This document shows positions 33,753-42,762 of a stretch of 64,000 bases of DNA, piece after piece. The stretch spans positions 62,001 to 126,000 of the forward strand of contig JBAKBP010001597.1 in NCBI GenBank assembly GCA_037953745.1. The letters run 5' to 3'. Every line of letters begins with the position of its first letter. Within the stretch, counting starts at the first letter, position 1. The notes beneath the pieces are model-generated. The model was not told the origin of the DNA. It ran no database searches and worked only from the letters and a program-made list of their open reading frames with translations. A program made the position numbers and the translations under genes. This DNA comes from Lithodes maja (taxonomy: Eukaryota > Arthropoda > Malacostraca > Decapoda > Lithodidae).

Positions 33753-34334
33753 GTGAGAGAGACCTTGTAATCTCATTCGGTAATTTGTACGATGTTATGT
33801 CATTGTGGAGGTACTAGAGTAGTAACGACGGTTGTGTCAAAGGAGTAAATAGATTCTATGTATTGAGACAATAGATTATATATGTTATAGCCTTGGTATT
33901 GAGAAAGGATACAGAAGGCTCAGTAAACGTGGGAAAACCTAAAGAGTAGAGGAAAGAATAAACATTTTGTTTTAGTTAAGTAAAGAGCAAATGGTTCATT
34001 AGGCCCTGGTCTCCATAAAAGACACAGCAGGGTTTTGATTTATTTATTTAAGATTAATCACTAATGACGGGTCGTAGGATCGAAGCCGACTTGAGTCAAT
34101 ACCTGAATAGCGGGGATTCAGTTAGGGAGTAACGGGAACTTTAGGGGTCCAGAGTACCACCTATCATGAATCGACGTAATATTCAATCTGCATCTTGAAC
34201 TCATCTCGGCCCGAACCAAGAACCTATTATTAGAGTAGTTACGAAGTCTGTTAAATAAAATATACTAACTTCTAAATGACTGTCGAAATATCCCCCGTAG
34301 TAGTAGCATAACTGATTTAGAATTAATTACTACA

Positions 34335-34473
34335 ACCACCATAGTCGATAAAGAAAGTTACCCCAGACGACTCCCAATATTAGAAGCCCTATACATACAA
34401 GCCCTGAATCCTAGTATTAATAATCAAACTCTAGACCTACAGATACTCCCTTCTGCTAAAAGACACTACCCAG
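34335..34473 (+). pseudogene. Penelope-like element copy 2, 3' piece
   Basis: Resumes the GIY-YIG region frame right after G2: TTIVDKESYPRRLPILEALY, matching the DKES(D)PRRLPILEALYIQ motif in the minus copy, followed by NNQTLDLQILPSAK. Homology to the other copy stops near 34473. Confidence 0.8.
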
Positions 34474-34735
34474 CCGTGCTGGTCAATACTTGGCCGCCTT
34501 TTGTTCTGTCCGCAGTGTTCTTTTCTATACTCTGTTTATTTTCAGCTGAGGGTAAATTGCCATGTCCCCATCGTCATTACTCTGTTATTACGAAGATTTT
34601 GTAGCGAAATGTATTGTTAATTGTGAAAACTTGGCATTAATATGGCTTGGATATATATTAGCTCTTGCACAAAATCCTCTAAATATAGCTATTAGAATAT
34701 AATTAAAAAGACATCGTCGGTCCAGAAAGGGTTAA
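34474..34735. repeat. Spacer plus family D MITE arm
   Basis: Positions 34625-34735 carry one arm of the TTAA palindromic family D (ATAGCTATTAGAATATAATT, ACATCGTCGG, ending GGGTTAA). A TTTTGTTCTG-CCGCAGTGTT word at 34499-34522 recurs at 35186-35208. Confidence 0.45.
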
Positions 34736-35120
34736 GGCGAGATTTCCACTTGACGGATTTTTTGTTGTGGACCTCTTTCTCCATCCGTTTGCCCCATTAG
34801 TTTGACAATTTTAAGAACTTCCACCCCATTTCTGTCAATTTTAAGACCTTTCGTGCCATTTAGCTGTCGATTTTTTTCCTGGTGAGCGATAGCAACCCTG
34901 TAATTTAAGAGGTTTCGGCCTTCAGCCGGGATATTTTTCTACCGAAAAATGTAGGCTACAAATATGTATTGAAGGGGGATTCTGGGGTTGTTTTATTAAG
35001 AGTTTGATGGAGGTCTATAGGGAGGAAACTAGAAAACACTAACTAAATGAAAAACCCAACCAGAAAGGGGGTCTAGGGGGTGTAATAATAATCTTGATGG
35101 AGGCCTAGGGAACGAACTAA
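34732..35120. mobile_element. IR-B MITE copy 2
   Basis: Begins at TTAA 34732-34735 and follows the same order as 6534-6859: GAGATTTCCACTTGACGG, TTTGCCCCATTAGTTTG, TCCTGGTGAGCGATAGC, TTCAGCCGGGATATTTTTC, TTTGATGGAGGTCTA. The 3' part is duplicated (GGGGGTCTAGGGGGTGTAAT) and the terminal TTAA is not evident. Confidence 0.55.
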
Positions 35121-35363
35121 AAACCTGAATACAGCTCGCCCACCACCACCACTACCAATAGTTGGTCAATACACGGTACCATCTTTTGTTCTGGCCGCAG
35201 TGTTATTTACTAGACAGGGAGGCTCTTGTTATTACTGGGGGGCTTTTGTCTTTTAGAGTTGTGTGAGTGAGTGAGTGAATGATAGAGAGAGAGAGAGTGT
35301 GGGTGGGCGAGAGAGAGAGTGAGTGACTGACAGACAGACAGGCAGACAGACAGATATAGACCC
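35121..35363. other. GA/GT-rich low-complexity spacer
   Basis: GAGA, GTGA and CAGA microsatellite-like sequence at about 35260-35355. No gene seen. Confidence 0.5.
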
Positions 35364-35665
35364 TTAAGGGGGCTCACCTCGTATTTTGTTTTTTTCTCTC
35401 TCTCCCTCTCTCTCTGGGTTGTATCCATTTGGCCCCATTCAGCCTACTGTTTTAATACGTTTATCCCCATCCAGGTGTCTATTTATCCTGGCGAGCGGTA
35501 GCGAGCCAGCATATTTTGTATAATATTTTTGGCAGCAGATTAAATTTGTATATTTTTCGATAGAAAAATTTCTCCAGCCGTATTTCTCCATACAATGATG
35601 GCTCGCAATCGCTCGCCAGGAAGATATCGACACCTGGATGGGGATAAACGTCTTACAACAGTAGG
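35364..35665. mobile_element. IR-A MITE copy 2 (right arm truncated)
   Basis: TTAA at 35364-35367, then the left arm words GGGGGCTCACCT, CCCATTCAGCCTACTG, CCAGGTGTCTATTTATCCTG and GGCGAGCGGTAGCGAGCC. The spacer contains TTTTTCGATAGAAAAAT. The right arm is GGCTCGCAATCGCTCGCC, GACACCTGGATGGGG, ATAAACGTCTTACAACAG. The right terminus is replaced by a LINE 3' fragment. Confidence 0.6.
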
Positions 35666-35775
35666 CATGTTGGCTCGAACGTCCCTTGATTTTAGCCCTG
35701 TCACTCTTTCAACTCTGCGGGAGGCACACGCTACAGGCAGTTTTGCCTTTTATCTTCCTCACTCACATAGAACAA
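35666..35775 (+). mobile_element. Jockey-group LINE 3' UTR fragment
   Basis: TGGCTCGAACGTCCCTTGAT through CTGTCACTCTTTCAACTCTG and CTACAGGCAGTTTTGCCTTT to CACTCACATAGAA, matching the 3' UTR of the LINE at 25511-27399. Only the last about 110 bp are present. Confidence 0.65.
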
Positions 35776-35980
35776 AATATATATATTATCACACTCCTCT
35801 CTTCCTACTGTTATGCCTGTTTGCCAATTCTCTCCTATTCCCATAACCTGAAAATTAATTATGATGATTCTTATCTCAGTTCGTATACTACCTATCCCCT
35901 TCATCTCTTGCAAATACTAGTCTTCTGTATCTCATTATTCTCCATATACTGTATATTACTGTGTATGTACTTAACGGTTT
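35776..35980. other. Unassigned AT-rich spacer
   Basis: No repeat or gene recognised. Confidence 0.35.
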
Positions 35981-36731
35981 GTCAACTCTGCGTAAGCAGA
36001 GTGGTATCGCCCCCCGTATAGTGGTAAATGCTGGCCGAAATGTCTGTCTGTCTGTCTGTCCGAAAACTCCTTGACCGTTCGACGGATTTTCACCAAACTA
36101 CACACGAACATCTGGTGCGTCAATGCGACGGTAATAAAAAAAAAAAAAATGAATTTGTGCAATAAATTTGATTTTAGGTTAAATTATTGTTTTGCCCCCC
36201 CCCCCCCCCCCCAGCCCCCACCCCCTGCAATGATGATGGCGTTGTGTGCACACACACAGAACGCCATCATTCTGGGGCGAAAATAACTCGCCCCGTATTT
36301 AATAGGTTAAGTTAGTTTAGTTGCCATTAGAAGTAATGGTAGTAATAGTGGGGATGATGGTGATAATAGTGGGGATGATGGTGATAATAGTAGTGATGAT
36401 GGTTGTAGTTGTAGTAATGATGATGACAGTAGTGATGATGATGACAGTAATAGATATGATGGTGACAGTACTAGTAGTAGTGATTGTTTGTGGGACGTTT
36501 TCTTTGTTGTCTTTCTCCTTTCGTTTTCTTATTAATTTGTGGGAGGACTTTCCTTTTTCTCGGTATCTTAATAATAGTCATAATAGTAGTGATGATGGTG
36601 TCAAGTAATGATGATAGTTGTAGTGATAATGGTGACAGTATTAGTGATGATGGTGAGTAGTACTGATGATGGTGAAAGTTGTATTGATGATAACAGTAGT
36701 AGTGATGATGAGAATTGTAGTGATGATGGTG
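35981..36731 (+). repeat. Poly-C / GATGATGGT composite repeat, copy 1
   Basis: Ordered modules: perfect hairpin ACTCTGC-GTAA-GCAGAGT (35985-36002); GGTATCGCC and CCGTATAGTGG; (TGTC)n at about 36040-36060; a conserved block with GACGGATTTTCACCAAACT and GTCAATGCGACGGTAA; poly-C at 36195-36212; hairpin GATGGCGTT...AACGCCATC; GGGGCGA...TCGCCCC; then a degenerate minisatellite built on GATGATGGTGACAGTAGTA (36320-36731). Copies 2 and 3 are at 39209-40020 and 62725-63455. Frames rich in Met/Val/Asp here are artefacts. Confidence 0.7.
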
Positions 36732-37378
36732 CGCACTTTCAAGACACGAGAAGAACGGCCAATGATAACACTTTTCAAATCGTTGGTGATCCCACGACTG
36801 GAGTATTGCAGTGTGCTAACATCTCTACACAAAGCCGGGGAAATATACGAAATAGAGTGTTCAAAGAAGCTTCACGTCCCACATCAGCTCGGTAAAACAT
36901 CTTCATTACTGGGATAGGCTGAAGGCTCTTAACTTATATTCACTGGAGCGAAGAAGAGAGAGATACTTGATAATTTACACATGGAAAGTTATCGAGGGTC
37001 TAGTGCCAAACCTTCACACCACAATATCGTGGAACTGGAGCGACAGAGGGAGTAGGAAATGTAACATCCCACCCCAAAAGTGTAGGGGAGCTCTGGGCAC
37101 ACCGAGGGACTCCTGGTTGACAAACAGGGGACCGAGCCTCTTCATCAAAATGCCAGAGAACGTGAGAAACCTGATGGACGTGCCAACGGAAGTATTCAAG
37201 AAAGCCTTGGACAACCATCTCAAGTCGGTGCCTGATCAGCCATGCTTCGCGGGGGTGAGAGCTGCCCTTTCGAATAGCCTGCTGCATCAAGCACCGGCAG
37301 CAAACATACTCGGGGGGGAGAAACTCTCACCGAGGCCGCTGAGGTGGCCGAAACTACCTACTGTAGGTAGAGTAGGAG
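36732..37378 (+). pseudogene. CR1/L2-like LINE, 3' terminal fragment
   Basis: Encodes the C-terminus of a LINE reverse transcriptase in two overlapping frames with a shift near 36890: PMITLFKSLVIPRLEYCSVL, then LYSLERRRERYLIIYTWKVI, then RDSWLTNRGPSLFIKMPENV and VFKKALDNHLKSVPDQPCFA. The layout is typical of CR1/L2-group proteins but it is not the family at 4006. It sits inside the GATGATGGT minisatellite, which continues on its other side. Confidence 0.7.
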
Positions 37379-37434
37379 TGATAATTATAATAGTAGTAGT
37401 GCTGATTAATGGTGATGTATGATTGATGAATGTA

Positions 37435-39152
37435 CTGAATTGTGTTGTGGAGAAGTATCTGGAGAAGAAACAAAAGGTGTATGTTGCCTTTATGGACTTG
37501 GAGAAGGCCTATGACAGAGTGGATAGAGAAGGTTTGTGGAAAGTACTTAGAATATACGGAGTAGAGGGCAAGTTGCTGAAAGCAGTGAAGAGCATGTATG
37601 AGGGTGCAAAGGCGGCAGTACGTGTGGAGAGTGAGCAGAGCGAGTTCTTTGACCTGAATGTTGGTTTGAAACAGGGGTGTGTGATGTCCCCGTGGTTGTT
37701 TACTGTATATATGGATGGAGTTATGAAAGAAATACTATCAAGAGCAGTGGATGTTGGTGTATCGCTGAAAAGGGAGGGAATTGAGTGGAAGCTACCTATA
37801 CTGCTGTTTGCGGATGATACAGTTCTGATGAGTGATAATGAATGGGAGTTGCAGGGTCTGGTAAATGAGTTTGGAACAGTGTGCGAAAAACGGAATTTGA
37901 AGGTAAATACGGGGAAGAGCAAGGTTATGGTCTTCGAAAGGGGTGAAGTCACAGAGTGTGAGGTGAAGCTGAACGGTCAGGCTATGGAGATCGTCAACTC
38001 TTTTAAGTATCTGGGCAGTGTGTTGAGTAAAGATGGGACTATGGATGAAGAGGTGCGGGAGAGGGTACAACAGGGGAAGAGGGTTGTAGGAACGCTAAAA
38101 GCAGTAACAAGAAATAGGGTGGTCAGTATGGAAGTGAAGAAGTCCTTGCATGACAGTGTGGTAATCCCGACACTGACTTACGGAAGCGAAGCATGGACGT
38201 TGGTTGAGAGACTCAGACCAAGAGTGAGAGCAGTGGAAATGAATTACTTAAGGAGTGCTGGCGGGTGCCCAACTCCGAAAGGAGTTGAAGTAGGGGAGCT
38301 ATCCCCCCGCCAAAGGCGGCTTTCTAGGGCCTTTCCTAGCTGATGCTGAGAGGATTGGGTTCTAGTCATGTGGTGATGGGCTGGTCTATCAGAGTGAGAG
38401 CTGAGCAATCTCTGCCATACCCATAGCTTACTCTGACTGTTCCTTTTACTTATATATCTTCTAGATCTCAAGTGACGGCGTCTTTTCCGTGGATCGACCT
38501 CCCTACTGCCAACCTAAAAGTTGGCAGATTGGGAGCCAAAGCGTCACATTTTTCCCTTGCCCCTCAACTTTCCCTTCATAATTGCTGAGGGGCACAGGGC
38601 CCTGGGTGGGGCTTTGGTTTCCCGGGCATTTCCGCGCCCTCCTCAGCTCCCTGCCTTAGAGTGGCTTCGGTCACCTGGGTTTTGTTAGTGGTAAGCAGGG
38701 AGGGTTTTGTGGGGGCGCTCTATGGCCTTGGCCTTGCTCTGGACCTTGGGGCTGTTCGGCCAGGCAGCCTGGGGAACAACAACAACAACAACAACAACTT
38801 AAGGAGTGCGTGCGGAATTACATGGAGGGATAGACAGACTAATGAGGAAGTAAGAAGGAGGTGTGGTGTGGAGGTAGATGTGCTGGAAAGTGTGAAAAGG
38901 AACAACTTGAGATGGTTCGGCCATATGGAACGTATGGAAAGCGAGAGAATGACTAAGAGGGTGTACGAGAGCGAGGTGGAGGGACAGAGGTGGAGAGGTA
39001 GACCGAATATGAGGTGGAAGGATGGAGTGAGGAACTACATGAATGAAGGCGGTGCTGGTTGGGGGGAGGGGCGTCGACTGACTGGGGACAGAGGTGCATG
39101 GGGGCGGTTCGTTCGTGGCCACCCCTTCGGGGATCACGGCGTCAGGCAATAG
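37435..39152 (+). pseudogene. RTE-like reverse transcriptase, copy B
   Basis: The frame 37423-38258 is open through DLEKAYDRVDREGLW, GLKQGCVMSPWLFTVYMDG and LLFADDTVLMSDN (ADD intact) to LRPRVRAVEMNYLRSA, where the SINE enters. After the insert the frame resumes at 38800 with RSACGITWRDRQTNEEVRR, LRWFGHMERMESERM and RGRPNMRWKDGVRNYM to the stop at 39150. Without the insert the frame would be continuous; the N-terminal half and the endonuclease are missing. Confidence 0.8.
38259..38796 (+). mobile_element. SINE-like element sharing the Ingi/Vingi-like LINE 3' tail
   Basis: 538 bp insertion flanked by a perfect 13 bp duplication ACTTAAGGAGTGC (38246-38258 and 38797-38809); copies A and C of the RTE family show the empty site. 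The last 55 bp match the 3' end of the LINE at 57093-59787, including GGCTGTTCGGCCAGGCAGC and GGGAAC(AAC)n. The 5' end begins with four adjacent hairpins (AACTCC-GAAA-GGAGTT; GGGG-AGCTAT-CCCC; CCGCC-AAA-GGCGG; CTAGG-GCCTTT-CCTAG). No ORF and no clear A/B box. Probably a non-autonomous derivative moved by that LINE. Confidence 0.8.
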
Positions 39153-39208
39153 ATAGATAGATAGATGATTGATGATGGTGATAGTATTACTAGTGATGTT
39201 GCTAATCC

Positions 39209-40020
39209 ATCGCAGAGTTGGGTATGCCGTTTTGATTTTTTGGTATCGCCCCCCCCCCCCCCCCCCCCCCCCCCGTATAGTGGGTACCACCCGAAAAAAA
39301 ATCTGTCGTCGTCCGTCTGTCGCTGAACTAGACCGTTGGACGGATTTTCATCAAATTTCACACGAAAATTTGTTGGGTGAATGCGAACGTCAGTCAAAAA
39401 AGATTGTTTGAATTTGTGCAATAGTTATGATTTTAGATCCAAAATGTGGTTTTACCTCCCCCCTGGGGGCACCCCCTCCACCCCCTCCTGCAATGATGGC
39501 GTTCTGTGTGTGTGTGCCCCATAGGGGCTCACACATAGAACGCCTTCGTTCTGGGGGCGAAAACATCTCGCCCCGCATGTGTTAGGTTAAGTTAGTTTAG
39601 TTGACATTAGAAGTGATGGTAGTAATAGTGGGGATGATGGTAATTGTAGTGATAATGATGATCATAGTAGTGATGATGGTTGTAGTTGTAGTGATGGTGA
39701 CAGCAGTGATGATGACAGTAGTAGTGATGATGGTCATAATAGTAGTGATGATGGTGACAAGCAATGATGATTGTTGTAGTGATAATGATGACAGTAGTCA
39801 TGATGGTGACAGTATTAGTGATGATGGTGAGTAGTAGTGATTATGGTGAAAGTTGCAGTGATGATGACAGTAGTAGTGATGATGAGAGTAGTAGTGATGA
39901 TGGTAAGAGTAGTAGTGATGACTATAATAGTAGTAGTGCTGATGATAGTAATGGTGATCGTGACTAGTAGTGATGATGGTGACCCATCGCAGAGTTGGGT
40001 ATGCAGTTTTGATTTTGGGC
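39209..40020 (+). repeat. Poly-C / GATGATGGT composite repeat, copy 2
   Basis: Starts after CCATCGCAGAGTTGGGTATG and TTGGTATCGCC. Poly-C at 39249-39274; conserved block GACGGATTTTCATCAAATTT; inverted pair GATGGCGTTCTGTGTGTG...CACACATAGAACGCC; GGGGCGAAAACATCTCGCCCC-type pair; AGGTTAAGTTAGTTTAGTTG; then the GATGATGGTGA minisatellite (39610-39985). It ends with another CCCATCGCAGAGTTGGGTATG, so the CATCGCAGAGTTGGG word recurs at the junctions of successive units. Confidence 0.7.
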
Positions 40021-40037
40021 AAAACGGCACGTCTACT

Positions 40038-40075
<38 letters not shown>

Positions 40076-40181
40076 CCACTCCTCTCCTTCGTCTGTTTGC
40101 CAACTCTCTCATATTCCCATGATCTGTAAAAAAAGAGAGCATGAACAAATATGATAAAAAGTGAGATGGTTAAAAAAACAA
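40021..40181. other. (ATT)n and spacer
   Basis: (ATT)n at 40039-40072, then unassigned AT-rich sequence. Confidence 0.5.
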
Positions 40182-40278
40182 AAATAAACTTTGCCTCATT
40201 ACTGTTTTTGGGAGGTCTTGTATATTTGGTTTAGAGGCGGGTTGGTCGCTTGTTTATATACAGAACTGCCAATTTACT
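40182..40278 (+). repeat. About 100 bp direct repeat, left copy
   Basis: Nearly identical to 50644-50743 in the same orientation (GGTCTTGTATATTTGG, TAGAGGCGGGTTGGTCGCTT, ATACAGAACTGCCAATTTAC). The pair brackets the whole nest of MITE, LINE and BEL1. Origin unknown. Confidence 0.6.
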
Positions 40279-40299
40279 TCGTTCTTTTTTTTTCTTCTT

Positions 40300-40556
40300 T
40301 TTGTTTCTGTCTCACTCTTCCCTCTCTCTCTGGGTTCTATCCATTCGGTCCCATACAACCTACTGTTGTATGATGTTTACCCCTATCCAGGTGTTGATTA
40401 CCGCGAGCCAGCATATTTTGTTTTAAATGTTTTTGACAGCAGGTAAATTTTAAAAATTTTCGATAGAAATATTTCTCCGGCGAAGCCAGATTTCTCCATA
40501 CAATGTTGGCTCGCTCTCGCTCGCCAGGAAGAAAACGACACCTGGGTGGGGATAAA
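40300..40556. mobile_element. IR-A MITE copy 3, left part
   Basis: Left arm (TCTATCCATTCGGTCCCAT, CCAGGTGTTGATTACC, GCGAGCC), spacer with TTTTTGACAGCAGGTAAAT and CTCCGGCGAAGCCAGATTT, and the beginning of the right arm (GGCTCGCTCTCGCTCGCC, GACACCTGGGTGGGGATAAA). The rest of the right arm is found at 50546-50646 beyond the inserted LINE and BEL1. Confidence 0.6.
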
Positions 40557-40761
40557 CTACTACAATAATCAGTGTTCCTCGGAGATTTCCCAGTGTATAC
40601 CACCTCCTCTACGTAGCGTACGTAGTACCCGTCTTGAAACACAATCCCACCCCTACTCTGTGCAACTCTCCAACCCAAGAGTTCAATGCTATTCTCAGAC
40701 TTTCTTCTATTCAACTGCTGAGCTCTGGAACTCTCTCCCAGAATCAGTCTTTCCCTCTTCC
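40557..40761 (+). mobile_element. Jockey-group LINE inserted in IR-A copy 3, left part
   Basis: Plus-strand copy of the family at 25511-27399, starting at the codons for YYNNQCSSEISQCIPPPLR and reaching CCCTCTTCCTA, where BEL1 interrupts. It continues at 50395 with CTTCCTATGAATTAAATTGC through the 3' UTR. Confidence 0.75.
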
Positions 40762-41301
40762 TATCCTGTTTATTATTCCTAGGGGGTAGAGGAGAAATGG
40801 ATATAAATTAAATAACTAAACCTGGAAAGATGAATTGGCCTAGGCTATAAAATTATACCAGTTGGCGGTTGACTTACGTGTTAAAATGTACATGTAGGCT
40901 ATCTGTGGTAGTCCCAGTAATATCTATGAAGTACTTCTAGTATTAACGGAACTTAGCTGTGATGCAAAGAGTGTAGGTTAGGTGATAGACATGTTGGGAG
41001 GCGAATATCGGGGAAGTTTTGGTGTTATGTGGCAGCAGCTGGCAGTCTGTCTTGGCGGGGTGAAGTCTGTGTGAAGTGTGTCTGAGATTCCCTTCTGTTG
41101 TGACAATATAAAATATATTTAAGGGTTTTATATCGTCCCCCGTTATAAATAATAAGGGAAAATAAACTAAGATATAATTGGAGCAACCACAGTAATATTT
41201 ATCCACAAAGATAAATAAAGTAATGCGTATATACAAAAAGGAACCAGCTGTTGTGAATCCGGGAAATTCAAACTACGGTATCTATACCAGGATTCACGAC
41301 A
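40762..41301 (-). repeat. BEL1 3' LTR
   Basis: 540 bp, plus-strand start TATCCTGTTTATTATTCC, end CCAGGATTCACGACA. It pairs with 49854-50394 with about a dozen visible differences, so it is older than G1. The exact outer edge is ambiguous by a few bases because TATCC also precedes the internal side of the 5' LTR. Confidence 0.85.
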
Positions 41302-42753
41302 TACTCCGCCACCAGCTATACAAAGTATTTACAATTGTCCCGTCCCGATCATGGATCACCACAATTGGGAGGAACCCAAAGCAGCCCGACGTGACAGCCT
41401 CTGAGGGGTATCACTTCGGTCCGCTCCAGTAGCAGGAACGATATTATCAGAGTTCGGCTTGCTGTCGCCATCCACTACCTCTAAATCTGTCTCTAGTGGG
41501 TATAGCTTAACCACCGGTCTGGTGGTCAAACTGGCTCCTGTTTTTACATGAACTACCCTACATTCGTGGTCAGGACCACGAAGATGTTTCATTATCCGAC
41601 ATATACGCCAAAAAAGTCGGGGCCGTCATCATGTACTAGAACGACGTCCCCAACTTGCGGTGATGCTATTCCTCTTTTTACCATTAAGTGACGATGTTGC
41701 TCCCTGAGTGATATTAAATAATCAGTGCTCCACCTTTTCCACAGGTCATGTTAGAGTTTTGTTACATATTGGAAGCGATGATTGACGGAATCGTTGTTAC
41801 GCCACGTCGTGTCCTTAAGATCTTCATCCGTGTCTTCTCGCCTTGGAAAGCTTCTGATCCGCCTCCCATGAACCAGTTGTGAAGGAGTGATGGGTATAGG
41901 GTCTTCAAGATCACTGTACGTGTAGCCAAGCGGGCGACCACTGACTGGCCTCGAGCTCCAGTAATGCCGTATTCAGTTCCTCTGAGGTAACCAATGCTCG
42001 ACCCAGTACCTTCTTCAAGCCGAACCATGGCGCCCTGGCCGGTATAAACTGCTACTCGCACTTGACTTCCGCTAGAGTACCTTTTAACCTTGCATCATCT
42101 ATCAACTCCCGTAATGTACTGGCTCCGCTAACAAATGTAGTGGCATTATCACTCATCATAATCTCAGGGTAACGCCTCCTGCTACTAAACCTACGGAACA
42201 CATGCAAAAATGATTCGCAGGAGAGGTTAGACACCGTCTCTACATGGACCGCTCTAGTAACTGCACAGGTGAATAAGACTTCATATAATTTACTTACAGT
42301 ACCCCCCCTTCTCTTTTACTGGTAAGGCACCTGTGTAGTCAACCCCCACTACCTGGAAAGGACTCACTTCCTGAACCCTAAACTCCGGCAATGGAGGGGC
42401 CTGTACAGCACGGTATGATGTACCTTGCAATCTCTTCCAAGTGATACATCCCCTTAAGGCTTTTTTTACTACCTGTCTAATCTTGGGGATCCACCATCTT
42501 TGCCTTATGTAATTTACAACATAACTAACACCACTATGGTTACACACTTTGTGGCAGTAATTACTAAGGAGAGTGGCTATACGATGTTTATTAGGGATAA
42601 GGATAGGGTACTTGGCGCTATCATGTAAAGCTGACAAGTGTAGCCTACCTCTACAGCGTATCATGCCTCCCTCCATATAGAGGCCTAACTGCTTCACTAT
42701 ATTGCTTGGTGTGCTCTGTCCTTTTGACAAATAGTGGTGTTCCTCAGAGTAAG
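41302..42753 (-). pseudogene. pol: BEL1 integrase and DUF5641-like C-terminus, broken
   Basis: From right to left: the zinc finger region CHKVCNHSGV, IRQRWWIPKIRQVVKKALRGC (the second Cys of the final pair is replaced by Trp), the first core Asp in VVGVDYTGALPV, then a stop at 42290. The core continues in other frames: YPEIMMSDNATTFVSG (second Asp), a region corresponding to APWFG, and ITPSQLVHGRRI. At 41356-41592 there is a DUF5641-like end, VVHVKTGASLTTRPVVKLYP. Multiple frameshifts and stops. Confidence 0.75.
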
Positions 42754-42762
42754 CTTCTCTCT

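Larger units (their letters stand above)
24124..34334 (+). mobile_element. Degenerate Gypsy LTR retrotransposon G2, nested in Penelope copy 2
   Basis: Splits the Penelope frame exactly: the left flank ends ..GCCAC and the right flank resumes ACCACCATAG, which reads as a mutated 5 bp duplication. The LTRs are long (about 2 kb net) and each carries an insertion, a LINE in the 5' LTR and a SINE in the 3' LTR. The internal region holds gag, protease, RT, RNase H and a deleted integrase in the standard Gypsy order, unlike G1. Several stops and frameshifts make it inactive, and it is older than G1. Confidence 0.85.
31682..34334 (+). repeat. G2 3' LTR (with SINE insertion)
   Basis: Starts TGATAAAGTAGAAACG and ends ATTACTACA. 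It carries a 401 bp insertion (SINE plus target duplication at 32511-32911). A duplicated stretch near 33040-33180 and four copies of a 62 bp unit account for its extra length over the other LTR. Confidence 0.85.
37430..39164 (+). mobile_element. RTE-like LINE, copy B, split by a SINE
   Basis: 5' truncated: homology to copy A starts at CTGAATTGTGTTGTGGAG. Flanked by an 11 bp duplication ATGATTGATGA (37419-37429 and 39165-39175). It ends with the family 3' hairpin (CCCCTTCGGGG), GGCGTCAGGCAATAGATAG and (ATAG)n. A 538 bp element with its own 13 bp duplication interrupts it at 38259. Confidence 0.88.

Noticed and set aside
36321..36895. Met/Val- and Asp/Ser-rich ORFs (also 39601-39967)
   Set aside because: Frames through the GATGATGGT minisatellite.
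38259..38345. Confident call of an HDV-like ribozyme
   Set aside because: A P1-like pairing and several hairpins are visible, but the nested double pseudoknot and catalytic C context could not be placed; left only as a hypothesis.
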